NCBI RefSeq assembly: GCF_964199755.1
Contig: NC_133917.1
Location: 4,283,967 to 4,347,966 of the forward strand
DNA length: 64,000 bases
Direction: 5' to 3'
Source of the DNA: Larus michahellis
Lineage: Eukaryota > Chordata > Aves > Charadriiformes > Laridae
Positions 37,253 to 48,475 of the stretch are shown in pieces (the first letter of the stretch is position 1; each line of letters opens with the position of its first letter). The notes under the pieces are model-generated. The model was not told the DNA's origin. It saw nothing but the letters and a program-made list of their open reading frames with translations, and did not search any database. Position numbers and translations under genes: made by a program.

Positions 37253-40200
37253 CTACTGGCTGCTGGTAGCACCCTTGCTGGCACCTTCCTTCGGTGCTAT
37301 ATGGGTGCCCTCCTCGGCCAGGCTTTGCTGCCCGTCCCCGTGGGTCCCTGTGGGTGCTGTGGGGCGGGGGGTGAGCACAGAACCCCCCCTGCACCCCCCA
37401 AATCAGGCCAGAACCCCCCCCCCCGCATCCCCCAAATCAACTCAGGATCCTCCCTGCACCCCCCAAATCAACTCAGGACCCCCTCTGTGCCCCCCAAATC
37501 AACTCAGGACCCCCCCGGTGCCCCCAAAATCAGCCTAGAATCCCCCCTGTGCCCCCCAAACCAATTCAAGACCCCCCCTGAGCCCCCCAAATCAACTCAG
37601 GACCCCCCCGGTGCCCCCAAAATCAGCCTAGAATCCCCCCTGTGCCCCACAAATCAACTCAGGACCCCCCTGGTGCCCCCAAAATCAGCCCAGGAACCCC
37701 CCCTGCACCCCCAAATCAGCCCAGGACCCCCCTGGTGCCCCCCAAATCAGCCTAGAATCCCCCCTGTGCCCCCCAAACCAATTCAGGACCCCCCTGTGCC
37801 CCCCAGATCAGCCCAGGACCACTCCCGCACCCCTCAAATCAACTCAGGACTCCTCCCTGCACCCCCCAAATCATTTCAGACCCCCCCCGGCGCCCCCAAA
37901 ATCAGCCTAGAATCCCCCCTGTGCTCCCCAAACCAATTCAGGACCCCCCTGCGCCCCCCAAATCAGCCCAGGACCACTCCTGAACCCCCTAAATCAGCCA
38001 AGGACCCCTCCCTGCCCCCGCCAAATCAACTCAGACCCCCCCTGCACCCCCAAATCAGCCCAGGACCCCTCCCTGCACCCCCCAAATCAACTCAGACCCT
38101 CCACAGCACCCCCAAAATCAGCCTAGAATCCCCCCTGTGCCCCACAAATCAATTCAGGACCCCCCTGCGCCCCCCAAATCAGCCCAGGACCACTCCTGCG
38201 CCCCCCAAATCAGCCCAGGACTCCTCCCTGCACCCCCCAAATCAACTCAGGACCCCCCTGGCGCCCCCAAAATCAGCCTAGAATCCCCCCTGTGCCCCCC
38301 AAACCAATTCAGGACCCCCCCCTGCACCCCCCAAATCAGCCCAGGACCCCCCCTGCGCCCCCCAAATCAACTCAGGACCCCCCTGGTGCCCCCAAAATCA
38401 GCCCAGGACTCCCCCCTGCCCCCCCATATCAGCCCATGACCACTTCTGCCCCCCCCAAATCAACTCAGGACCCCCTCTGTGCCCTCCAAATCAACTCAGG
38501 ACCCCCCCGGTGCCCCCAAAATCAGCCCAGGACCCCCCACACACACCCCCAAACCACCCCGGGGGGGGAGGCAGAAGCGGTACTCACGTTCGCCAGGGCC
38601 GGGGCGCCCCTGGTGTGTGGCCAGCGGGCAGGTGCCGCCGGGGCTGTGGCTGTGCTCGGTGTCACTGTGGTGGCAGTGGCCGGGGCCACCGGCGCTGGCC
38701 GCCTCCTCCTCCTCCTCCTCGCCCTGCGCCTGCTTGCACAGGTGATGCTCCACCATCATCTGCAGCTCTGCCAGGCAGGGAGCGGCGCTGAGGCTGGGGC
38801 GGGGGGGGGGGGGACGGGGAAGCCGGGGACAGCGGGGACCGTCCCCACGCTCCCGGTGACACCGGGGAGGTGCAGCCCGGCAATAGTCTGGTGGCCTCCC
38901 ATCCCCTCCGGTGGCACTCGCCGTGCCCGGAGCCCGTGTGCCCACACTCCTGCCCCAGGCTAGGCACTGGCCATCCCACCCGCCTGTCCCCTGGGGCACG
39001 CAGGGGACTGTCACCCTCTGTCCCCAACCCCCCCCCCCCACCCCCCCCAAATACCTTTCATGGTCGGGGTGGTGCGGGAAACCTTCTTCCTCTGCCTGGG
39101 CGACATGGCCAGACCTGACTGCGAGGGAAGCCGGGGGTGTGAGCAGGGCTGGGGGGCACCCGGGGGGTCCCCCGAGGGGCCGGGGGTCCCCCGCAGCCCC
39201 CCCCATGGCGACAGCACCCACCTTCAGCAGGGGGTTGGGCAGTCGGTCCTCGTCGATCTCTGGGTGGGGGCAGAGGGAGAGAAGAAGCCAGAGGTGAGGG
39301 GTGGGGGCGGGGTGCTGGGCCCCATCCTGCACCCCCCCCCGGTGCGGATCCGGCCCTACGGGCACCTGGCTGTCACCCAAGGGTGCTCGGCGTGGCCGTA
39401 GGGACAGTCCCGCTCCCCCCCTCTCCCCGAGCCCCCTTCCCAGCATCGCCACAGCCCCCCCATGTTGCCATGGGAACCAGCATCCCGTCCCCTGCCTGTC
39501 CCCCAAAGGGTGGCAGAGGAGGGTGGCCGGCAGTGGCTCAGCCCTGTCCCCACGCCGGGGACAAGGCCAGGCTGGCAGCCCCCGGGTCGCATCCTGACCC
39601 CCCCCGGGCCGCATCCTGACCCCCCCCAGGGTGACGCTCAGCCCCACGGAGCTGGTTTATTCGCAGCCGGAGCCGTCACCCTAAGTGGGTGCAGGAGGTG
39701 GCACTTGGGGACAGGGTCTGCCAGCCACCAGGGTGCCCCCAAAGCAGGGGACAGATGAACCCACCCAGCTCGGGTGGCGGGGGGGCAGGGTGGCTGTGAC
39801 GCAGCTGCCAGCCGGGTCAGACCCTGTCCCCAAAGGCCACACGCTGGGTTGGGCCAGTGACCGAGGCGCTCTTAAATGTCACAACTGGTGTCTCCTGCTC
39901 CCCGTGCCAGCAGGGGTGGCCCCGTGCCGGTGTCCCTGGCGCAGTGTCACGGGCAGCTGCTTCCCCTGGAGATGGACGGGCCGAGCGAGACCCGGGGCCG
40001 GATCCTGGAATCGCGGCCCTGGGTGGGACGTTGGGACGGTCCCAGGGTGGGGGACACGGGACACGGGGTGCTGCTGTTGCTGCTGGACGAGTCCCGCTGC
40101 ACCCGGTGCTGTGGCCCTGAGCATCCTGTTCGGGGGTCCCTCAGCATCGCGTGTGTGTGGGGGGGTGTCCCTGAGCACCCCCACAGCAGGGTCCCTGGGT

Positions 40201-43200
40201 GGGCTGGAGCCCGGGGTGACAGGGTGACACGGGTGAGGACCCACCTGGGGACGACTGGTCGCTGCTCAGGACCAGGTTGGCAGGAGTCGGTCGGCGCCTC
40301 CGGATCTGGGAAGGACGGGAGAGAGTCAGGACCCGCTGCTGCACCTCAAACTCCATCGCGCCCCCCCCCCCCCGCCCCGAGAGCCCCACCAGCACTGAGA
40401 CCTCCCCCCGCTGTCCTCGTCCCCAGGGCGGTGGTGGCCCCATGGGGACGGAGGACGCCAGTTGGGGCCCGGAGCCCGGTGGCTCCCATGGCCGGACACA
40501 CATGTCTTTTAAATCACCGTCTCCCGGCCAGTCCTAATGACAGCCGGGAGCTAATTATACCCCAGCCCCGGGAAGCGCTTGGGGACATCGGTGTGGTGAC
40601 AGCGCCGGGGCCCTGCCCTTCCTCCGTGGGCACGGTGTCCTTGCCCAAGGTCACCTGGAGCATCCCGGGCTGCTCCCGCCCCACGTTCCCCCACCCCCGG
40701 TGCCTTCAGGGGGGTTTCGTGGCCCCCGTTTGGAGGATTCGGTGGCCGCGGCGTGGCCGTCGCCGGTGGCAGCGGTGGCAGCAGGTGACAGCGGTGACAC
40801 CGCGCCCCGCGGGCGCTCCCTCGCCCCCTTTCCCCGCTGACCCACTAACTGAGTTGCTCGGGAAAAAAAAAAAATAAAATGAATTTCCCAGCGAGGATTC
40901 CCTAATGAGGCGGGATGCCTAATGAGATGCTGATGAGATGCTAATGAGGCGGGCGAGCGGCCGGGCGGGCGCAGGAAGCCCCCTCCCTCCCTCCCCACCT
41001 CCCCCGGCCCCAGCCCACCCCCCCGGCCCCCCGCAGCATCTTCTCCGTGTCGGCCCCGTTGCCATAGAAACCCGCGATCTGGATTTTAAACGGAGATTAG
41101 AGGGAGCCGGGAATCGCCCGGAATCGCCCGGAATCACCCTCTCCCCGCCAGGGACCTGCCACAGAGACACCCCCCCACACACCCCAACTCCTGGGTCGGG
41201 GTCCAACCCCCCACCCCGACACCCAGCGATGGGGCTGGGATGGGTCGGGCCCCCCCGCCCCTCCCAGGGCTGGATGCGGCCCTGCAGCCCCCAGTGATGG
41301 ACCCCGGGAAGCCAGAGCCACCCCCCGGCTGCTCTCGCACCCCCGAAGCCTCCCCCGGGGGTGTGGGGCAGGGTTGTGCCCTGCGTGGGGCGGGGGACAC
41401 CGGTGTCACCCCGCTCAAGGTCACCCAGGCAGAGCTGAGCACCCCAAGGTGTGCTCCCCTTCCCGATCCGGACCCGGGGAGGGCGGGGGGAACCAGGCAT
41501 CCGGGCGGCTCCCACCCTGACATCCGAGGGAGGGATGCTCTGGTCCTTCATCCCTCCATCCCTCCCTTCATCCCTCTGTCCCTCCTTCCATCCCTTCATC
41601 CCTCTGTCCCTCCTTCCATCCCTTCATCCCTCTGTCCCTCCCTTCATCCCTCCATCCCTTCACCCCTCCATCCTTCCCTCCATCCCTCCCTCCATCCCTT
41701 CACCCCTCCATCCTTCCCTTCATCCCTCCGTCCCTCCCTTCATCCCTCCGTCCCTCCCTCTGTCCCCAGCTCGGCTGCCCTCTCCTGCCGCCGCTATTTT
41801 TAGATCAATCTCCACCATCGATTAAGAAGCGCCGCGGCCGAGGGCGGCAGGAGCCCGGCCCCAGCAGCCTGCAGCGGGCACAACGGCACTGGGGGGCTGC
41901 TTCCTCCAGGCCCAGGGGGGAAAATTCGGGATGGGAATGGGATCTGGGGACCAGAACGGGGCTGGGGATGGGAACAGGATCTGGGAGCAGAATGGGGCTG
42001 GGGATGGGAACAAGACTGGGGATGGGGATGGGATGGGTCCAGCTCATCTCTCAGCATGACGGAGCAAACACCCCCCAGACTGTCCCCCCCAGCTCTGGGG
42101 ACACGCTCTGCTCAGGGCGGACTCGAGGACCCGGGCAGAGGCGCAGGACAAAGCCCTGGGCCAGGCCTGGCACCCAGGGGTGGCACCCAGGGGGACCAGG
42201 GCAGGCGGATGCTCTTGGCAGAGTCAAGGAGCTGCGGGACCTGTGGGGACATGGGGGACCTGAGAAGGCCCATGGGGACAAGGTCCTTCTGGAGGGTGGG
42301 GCTGCACAGGCTTGGGGACAGCCCTGCAGGACATGGGGACACTGGGGACACCGTGCCACAGCCTGGCAAGGGGCTGACATGGCCGAGCCCTCCATCAGCG
42401 CGCGCTCCCGACAAGGGGAACCCACATGAGGTCGTCTCCCGTGGGGACACCCCAAAAAAGAGGAGTTGTAAACCCATGGAGGGGACACCAGCATTGTCAC
42501 CTGCTGCCACCACAAAGGGCTGGCAGCTGGGGCCCTGCCACGCAGCCAAGCGCCGCCGAACTGGGGCTGCGACCAGCGCTGAGACACGGATGAATTCCCT
42601 CGGGAGGGGAAACTGAGGCAGGGATGGCAGGGGACCCCCCCAGGGCAGGGCCATGCTCGAGCCCCACCGTAGCCCGGCCATGACGGGAGGTGGGACGCAG
42701 TCACCCCTGCTCCTCCCTGCAGCCGAGGTGGGTGCCGGGGGTCCTGTGCCCACCGCCTGGCAGCCCCCCCCACGGCTCTCGCCCTCGCTCCTGGCAGGGG
42801 GGGGCCGCGCTGCAAATGAGCCGTGCGGCAGCCCCAGATGGTGCGTGGCCGTATTGAGCCACAGCGAGATGCTCGCCGGGGAGGTGGCCCGCGCTCGCCT
42901 CCGCGCCGCTGGCACGCAGGGACTCCTCAACTGCCAGCCACCCAGCTGCCAGGGACCCCCCAGCCTGCGGGGGCACGGCTGAGACCCCCGGCTGGGCCCC
43001 CCCAACTCCTGCTCAGCATCCTCAAGCCCCCACAGGGCTTCCCACGCCTGGCGATGATGGGGACCGTGGTGTGGCCGGGGGGGGGGTCCTCCCGAACCTC
43101 CTCTTGTCCCCTGGGGCTGGGGGGACAGAGCGGGAGGGGGGGGCGAGGTGGACAGGGAGAGGGGTCAGGGTGGCCGGGGGGGTCCCCGGCCGCCTGCCAT

Positions 43201-43990
43201 GTCCCCCGGCCGGGCCATCCCGGCCCGGCTGCTATTCTGGGATCCCCTCCAGCGGGATCAGGGGTTGAGCAATGGCTGGAGGGATGTGGGGGCCCCGGGG
43301 CGGGGGGGGGGTGCTCGTAACCCTACACCCGCCCCGGGATGGCCCCGGCGTCGTAGTGCTGAGCCAGCACATGGCCCTGGCACTGCCACCCCGGTCCCCA
43401 CGGCCACCCCGGTCCCCGCTGTCACCCTGGTCGCCACGGCCACCCCGTCCTGCCCGGGGGGCCGGGCAGCCCCGAGCCCCCGGAGGTGCTTGGAGTGCTC
43501 TGCGGGGCGGCGGAGGAGGGGGGGACGACGACGACACACTGGGGGTGTCCCCGCCGTGTCCCTCCCCCGTAGCGGGGGGGCTGCACCCACCTGGCAGCGC
43601 CCGGGCGCGTCCTCCTCCCCACGCCGCAGCCGCCCCCGTGTCACCCACAGCCCCGCGCCCCGTCCCGTCCCCCCCCCCGCGGCACCCAGGGGTGCCACCA
43701 CCCCCCCGACACCGCGGCGGGTCGCAGCGGGGCTGCTCGGTGCTCCCTCCCCGCGCTACCGGTGCCCTCATCGTGCCCTTCCCGCGCCCGCAGCCTCCCG
43801 CACCCCCCGCTGCCCGCCCCGGTGCCCGCCAGGACCACCCGGCTCCCCCCGCGGCCCCTCAGCCGTGCAGCCCCGGTGCCCCCCCCTCCGGTGCCCGCCC
43901 CCCCCCCACCTGCTCGGCCGCCTCCGGGTCGAGGTGCGGCTCCAGCAGCGGCACCGTGAACTGGATCTTGCGGGGGCTGTTGGGCTCCAT
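37253..43990 (-). CDS. PPP1R1A: PPP1R1A, protein phosphatase 1 inhibitor-1, six coding exons
   Basis: Cytosolic inhibitor of protein phosphatase 1, active when phosphorylated by PKA; it amplifies cAMP signals. Exons on the minus strand: 43990-43910, 40305-40245, 39259-39222, 39118-39055, 38767-38588, 37356-37253. All are GT-AG with matching phases; 528 nt, 175 residues (human 171). MEPNSPRKIQFTVPLLEPHL includes the PP1-docking KIQF (residues 8-11). The PKA site is Thr34 in IRRRRPTPA (human Thr35). Then come SSDQSSPEIDEDRLPNP, Ser66-Pro in AMSPRQRKK (human Ser67) and TPTMKELQMMVEHHL. Exon 5 continues into six Glu and a His/Cys-rich stretch (GHCHHSDTEHSHSPGGTC) not present in the human protein. 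The C-terminal exon (EGASKGATSSQ end) is weakly conserved, so that exon is less certain than the rest. Confidence 0.93.
37385..38560. repeat. Minisatellite, CCCCCCAAATCAACTCAGGA units, PPP1R1A intron 5
   Basis: About thirty-four units of 33-35 bp (CCCCCCAAATCAACTCAGGA plus CCCCCCTGGTGC, or CAAAATCAGCCTAGAATCCC variants). It fills the 1.23-kb intron between the last two coding exons (37357-38587). Confidence 0.92.
40500..41110. promoter_or_regulatory. AT-rich pockets with an RFX X-box, PPP1R1A intron 1
   Basis: Three AT-richer patches lie in this stretch. Patch one, 40500-40565, holds TCTTTTAAATCACCG and GAGCTAATTATACC. Patch two, 40845-40950, has A-rich sequence then four CTAATGAG/GATGAGATGCTAATGAGG-like cores. 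Patch three, 41050-41100, holds GTTGCCATAGAAAC at 41058-41071, close to the RFX X-box palindrome, then GGATTTTAAACGGAGATTAG. The clustering suggests an enhancer. Confidence 0.4.
41545..41765. repeat. Polypyrimidine minisatellite, TCCATCCCTCC units, PPP1R1A intron 1
   Basis: About 220 bp, almost purely C and T apart from A in CATCC and a few G, with 16-20 bp units (CCCTCCTTCCATCCCTTCAT). Homopurine-homopyrimidine DNA of this length can form triplex (H-DNA). Confidence 0.88.
41790..41830. promoter_or_regulatory. MEF2 site and adjacent ATCGATTA, PPP1R1A intron 1
   Basis: CTATTTTTAG at 41794-41803 is a perfect MEF2 consensus. It is followed by GATCAATC and, 8 bp on, ATCGATTA (cut-homeodomain/ONECUT-like). 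Inhibitor-1 is known from muscle, brain and other tissues, so a MEF2-driven intronic enhancer is plausible, though untested. Confidence 0.4.
41831..43909. other. PPP1R1A intron 1, proximal part, nothing recognised
   Basis: GC-rich intron with a short GGGGATGGGAACAGGATCTG repeat near 41930-42030 (three to four copies). No coding sequence was recognised. Confidence 0.6.
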
Positions 43991-44199
43991 GGCGGGCGGC
44001 GGCTCCGGCGGCTCCCGGCGGCTCCCGGCGGCTCCCGGCCCTGCCCGGGCCGCCCCCCCTCCCCGCGGCCCCGCCCCAGCCCCGCCCCGGCCACGCCCAG
44101 ACCCGGCCACGCCCAGACCCGCCCCGGTCCCCCGTTTCCAGTCCCCGGACGCCGGTCCCGGTCGCCGCCCGCGGCGCGCACGGACCGACGGTGGGACGC

Positions 44200-45060
44200 T
44201 GCGGGACGGACGCAGGGACACAGGGATGGACGCGGGGATCAAGCGCCAGGACACCGGGACAGACACAGGGGCACTGGGATGGACACACGGACACAGGGGC
44301 AGACACAGGGATGGACACTGTGACAGAGTTCCAGGACACTGGGATGGACACGTGGACATAGGGCCGGACACACAGGCATGAGAACGGGCCTCGGGACACA
44401 AGGAAAGACACATGGACACTAGGACAGACACACAGAGTGGCCCTGTGACACAGGGACAGACACATGGACAGACCCTGGGACACAGGGACAGACACATGAG
44501 CACAAGGACGGACACACAGACAGACCCTGGGACACTGGGACAGAAACACGGGCACTAGGACAGACTCCAGGACGCTGGGACAGACATTTGGACTCAAGGA
44601 CGGACACATGGACAGACCCTGGGACAAAGAGACAGACACACGAGCGCAAGGATGGACACAGGGACAGACACACAGGGACAAGGACAGACTCCAGGACATG
44701 GGGACAGATATTCAGACACAAGGGTGGACACATGGACAGACCCTGGGACAAAGGGACAGGCCCATGGACACAAGGATAGAGTCCAGGACAGTGGGACAGA
44801 CATGTGGAAACAAGGACGGACACACAGACAGGCCCTGGGACAGACAGAGAGACAGCGGGACAGAAGCCGGGGCATGGAGGCACACGGACAAAGGGGCACC
44901 GGGCCGGACACCTGGGTGACACACGGACACGGGGACGGACACACAGACAAGCGGGCGCACACCTGGACTGACAGACACCAGGACACACACCCGGACACAG
45001 GCGTCGGGACACGGTGGCACGTGGGGACAGACACATGAGAAGTGGGACAGCGGGACACAG
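44200..45060. repeat. Minisatellite, GGGACAGACACACGGACACA units, upstream of PPP1R1A
   Basis: Units near 20-28 bp built from GGACAGACACA, GGGACA and CACAAGGACG steps. It starts about 200 bp upstream of the PPP1R1A start codon, immediately beyond its GC-rich promoter segment (43991-44199). Confidence 0.88.
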
Positions 45061-46265
45061 GTAGAGGCACCCCCACGTGCACCCCCCCGCCCACACACGT
45101 GCAGGGACGGGTCAGAGCCACCTCTGGGGGGGGTGACAGGGACAGGGACAGGCACCCGCCAGGAGGGACTGGCCGGGGGCCCCGGGCAAAGTCCGGCAGC
45201 GCCGAAGTTTGGACACGGGACGAGCATCGATCGCCCGCACGAAGCCTCCCGGGAACAGGGACATGGCCAGTGGCTCTCGGGGACTGCCACCCCCAGGCCA
45301 GCCACCCACCCGTCCCCTCGGCTGTCCCTCTGTCCTAACGAGGCCACTAATTGCAGGACAAGGAGGGCTTTGGTGCGGTGTCGGCCCCCAGCTGGCCGTG
45401 TCCGAGGGGGGGTCCCAGTGGGTTGACGGCAGTTTGGCCCTGATGGCCCGGGAGGGGACACGGGTGGCCCCGTGCTGGTGGCCAGGGTGGACGGACGGAC
45501 AGAGGGACAGGGTGGCTGCGGGGGCGTGGGCATCGCGGGGACACTTTTTTAGGGAGCACCCTAAAAAAAGAGGACGAAAGCTTTAAAGGCAGGGTGGGGG
45601 CGAGCAGCACCCCCGGGGAGGGGGGGGGAGGTGGGGCACAGGGTGAGGGTCTGCAGGGTGCCCCCACCCACATGGGAGGCTGCCACCCCCCACCCTGCCT
45701 CGGGGTCCCCTCCGCAGGGCTGCACCCCCATACGCCATGTCATCCCCCTCCCCCCCAAGCAAAGCCCCCAGGACTTGGGGCAGGGAGGGGAGGGGAGGGG
45801 GAGGCGGGGGGGGCCGTGGGTTGGGGGGGGGAGCCCGCCGCAGCAGCCATAAACGCGTGTCCCATCACTTATTCATGCAGGCGGGAGGCCCGGGCGGCTG
45901 CTGCCGGGATCTGGCAGGAGGAATTCGCTATAACTAGGTCAGGCAGGAACGGGGAGGGGGGGCGGCAGCGGGGGCTGCCACAGCCCCCCGGTACCCCGGC
46001 CGTGCCCCCCGTCAGGGCTCCGGGGGGGTCCCCATGGGGGCAGCGTGGATGCCGTTGGCGGCGTGTGGCCGCGGGGTGTTGGGGGTCTGGGTGAGGGTCC
46101 CGCTGCCGCCGGCAAAGCGGGGTAGGTCCCAGCCTGGATGAGGGCGGGGGGGGAGAAAAAGGCAGCGGGATCACCCAAACCCCCCCTTTAACTCCCCCCC
46201 TCTCCCCGCCCTGCATCCCGGGGGCTCCCTGTGTCCCGGTGTCCTGGTGTCCGATGGGATGCGGC

Positions 46266-46320
46266 CGCCGTTAATTATTGATGCAAAAAGCACTCGCTGA
46301 AGAGTCGCTTCGTGCCGCCG
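46266..46320. promoter_or_regulatory. AT-rich pocket, candidate regulatory element
   Basis: GTTAATTATTGATGCAAAAA followed by GCACTCGCTGAAGAGTCG in otherwise GC-rich DNA. It has TTAATTA and TATTGAT homeodomain-type cores and a TGATGCAA (C/EBP-ATF-like) core. Conservation cannot be judged here. Confidence 0.3.
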
Positions 46321-47344
46321 TGACCCCCCCCAACCTCCCCACCCCGGCTGCCCCCGGCTCCTCCGGCTGCGCTTGGTGACCCCCCCTGACGGGCTCTCCC
46401 CGCTCCCGGGGTTTGATCCTGCCCGGTCCCAGCTCACCCCCTGCAGGGATGCTCCGTGCGGATGGCGACTCCCTTCATCCTGGGGGCCCGGAGCTGCTTT
46501 CGCTGCCTTTGGGGGTCCCCTCTTTCCCCCGCCTTCCCCCCAGGGTCCCCCAGGGCTGGTGAGCGAGGGGGGGTCCCCATCCCTGCGCACCCCCCTGCCC
46601 GCCCCAGCTCTGCCCACAGCCGATCCCCTTCTCACTGGGCTTTTACTGGAAAATCCTTCCCGGCTTCCATCCATCCGTGGCCCCATCCTGGCTCCCCGCG
46701 GCGGGGGCTGCTTCTGCCGAGGGGGAGAAAGGGCTGGGGGGGTGGGGGTGGGGGGGTGGGGGAAGGAAAAAGCATCTTTGTGGGCACCCCGAAGGTGTCT
46801 GTGGCGGGGGGGTAACTGGGAGAGATGGAGGATGGCCCCCGGGCCGGGTCCTGCTGGGTCAGGGTCCAGCTGCGGCGCTGGGGCTGGGGGGGGGGACCCA
46901 GAGCGAAGCGTGATGGGTTTGAGGATGGAAACGCGTGTGAAATATCGCGGGGGGGGGGGGGGGGGGGCATGTTTTGCTCCAGCATCCTGGTTAAACTGGG
47001 AGACCCCCCCCCCGGTCTGCTGTCAGCACCAGAAATATCAATATTCAGACCCCGGTGGCGTCTCGAGTCCCATTGAACTCAATGTCCCCTGTCCCTCGGG
47101 GGGCCGTGCCTGCCCCCCCCCCGCCCCCCCCAAACACCCCTACCGGGCCGCGGGTGCCGGGTGCCAGGGGGAGCGGAATGAGGCCCTTTCCCCGCTCCCA
47201 CCCCGGAGCGGAGTCCGGTGAAGGGCGATGCCGAGCGGGAACGTGCCCCATCCATCGCAGGGGATGTGTCGGGCGAAGCGGCTCTCCCCGGTCACCCGAT
47301 GTCCCCCCCCCGACCCCCTCCTCGAAGGCCCGGCCAGGCTGAAG

Positions 47345-47400
47345 GAACGGTTAATTCGAGGCTTTATCCGCAAACACTCGCAGGCTAAAAATATCCCTCC
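47345..47400. promoter_or_regulatory. AT-rich pocket with MEF2-like site
   Basis: GGTTAATTCGAGGCTTTATC then CTAAAAATAT at 47385-47394, one base from the MEF2 consensus. It is isolated in GC-rich DNA. Confidence 0.28.
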
Positions 47401-47839
47401 CGCGGGCAGCACCATTCCCGGCCAGCGTCGGCCGGCAGCTTCCTTGCCTTTTTTGACGGGATCGCGGCTCGCTCCGGGGCAGCGCCCGGGCTCCCGGCGG
47501 TGATTAGCACCCAAACCCCGCTCCCAGGGGACGGATGAGGGCCCGGGGATGTCACCTCCACGGCCGTGATGTCCCTGCTGGAGGTGAGTGCCATCCCCGC
47601 TTCGGGGATGTCATCGGTGGGGGTTTGTCACCGGGTGCTGGCATCCCGGCGCTGGGGGAGATGCCGGAGGGTGGCATTGGAGACCCTGTCCCGGCTTGGC
47701 AAATAAACCATGGGGCAAACCGTCCCCGTCGCCCTCTTGCCACCCTTTGAACCTGGGGTGGCTTCACCCGCCACCCCGAGAGCCACCCCGGCCTTGATTG
47801 TGTCCGTGTCTCCCCCTGCCCCCGGCAGAGCTGCTTCGA

Positions 47840-48475
47840 GTCCCCTTATCAGGGCCGCGCTGGGCTCGCCTGGCCAGCGTGTGATAAGCCACGCGTGCCA
47901 CACGCCCGGCCAGCGCTCCCTTATCGCCGCGGTGGCATCGGCAGCTTGGCACGACGTGCCGGACCCCGGGATGCGCGTCCGGGAGGGAGCCGGGTGCTGC
48001 GGGGTGCGAAGTAACGCACCCTCCTCCTCTTCCTCCTCCTCCTCCTCCTTCCATCCCCTGGGCAAAGCCCACCCGGCACCTCCTGCTCTTTGGGGACCCG
48101 GCACCGGCCACTGAGGAGACCTCGGGACCCCCCGTTGGGGTGTCCCAGCTGACTTCGGAGCTGGCTGGGCGCAGGGGACCCCTCCAGAAGTTGGTTGCCC
48201 TCTCACTCATGGCAAAGGCAACCTGGGTGGCTTGATGGGTGCCCGGGGCTATTATTAGCCGCCCTCGCCCACGTCGGCAGCTCATTAAGTTTTTCCCGTT
48301 GTGGCAGCGGATGTGGGTCAACGTTTGAGGTTTCGCTGTTGATTTTTTTAATTTCCTCTTCAAAACAGATGAGTTTCCTCCCTCCTCGCTGACGACAGAT
48401 GCCGCCGGGGGCCGGGCGCGGCGGTGGGGCGACGGGACGCCACGGCTGATGGCCCCCCGCCGCAGATAAGGCAGC
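47840..48475. promoter_or_regulatory. GATA-motif cluster upstream of TESPA1
   Basis: CTTATCA at 47845-47851, TGATAAG at 47882-47888, CTTATCG at 47920-47926 and AGATAAG at 48464-48470 are GATA-type sites. An AT-richer stretch between, 48250-48375, includes ATTATTAGC, CTCATTAAG and TTTCCTCTTC (Ets-like). TESPA1 is a thymocyte gene and GATA3 a T-cell factor, so this is a reasonable enhancer candidate 2.2-2.8 kb upstream of the TESPA1 ATG. Confidence 0.38.

Noticed and set aside
37385-38560. Regular direct repeats that could be mistaken for a CRISPR array
   Set aside because: Units are contiguous minisatellite copies without unique spacers, inside an intron of a vertebrate gene.
39656-39661. AATAAA on the minus strand within PPP1R1A intron 2
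   Set aside because: It lies before three further conserved coding exons, so it is not the normal end. A rare truncated transcript is possible but unsupported.
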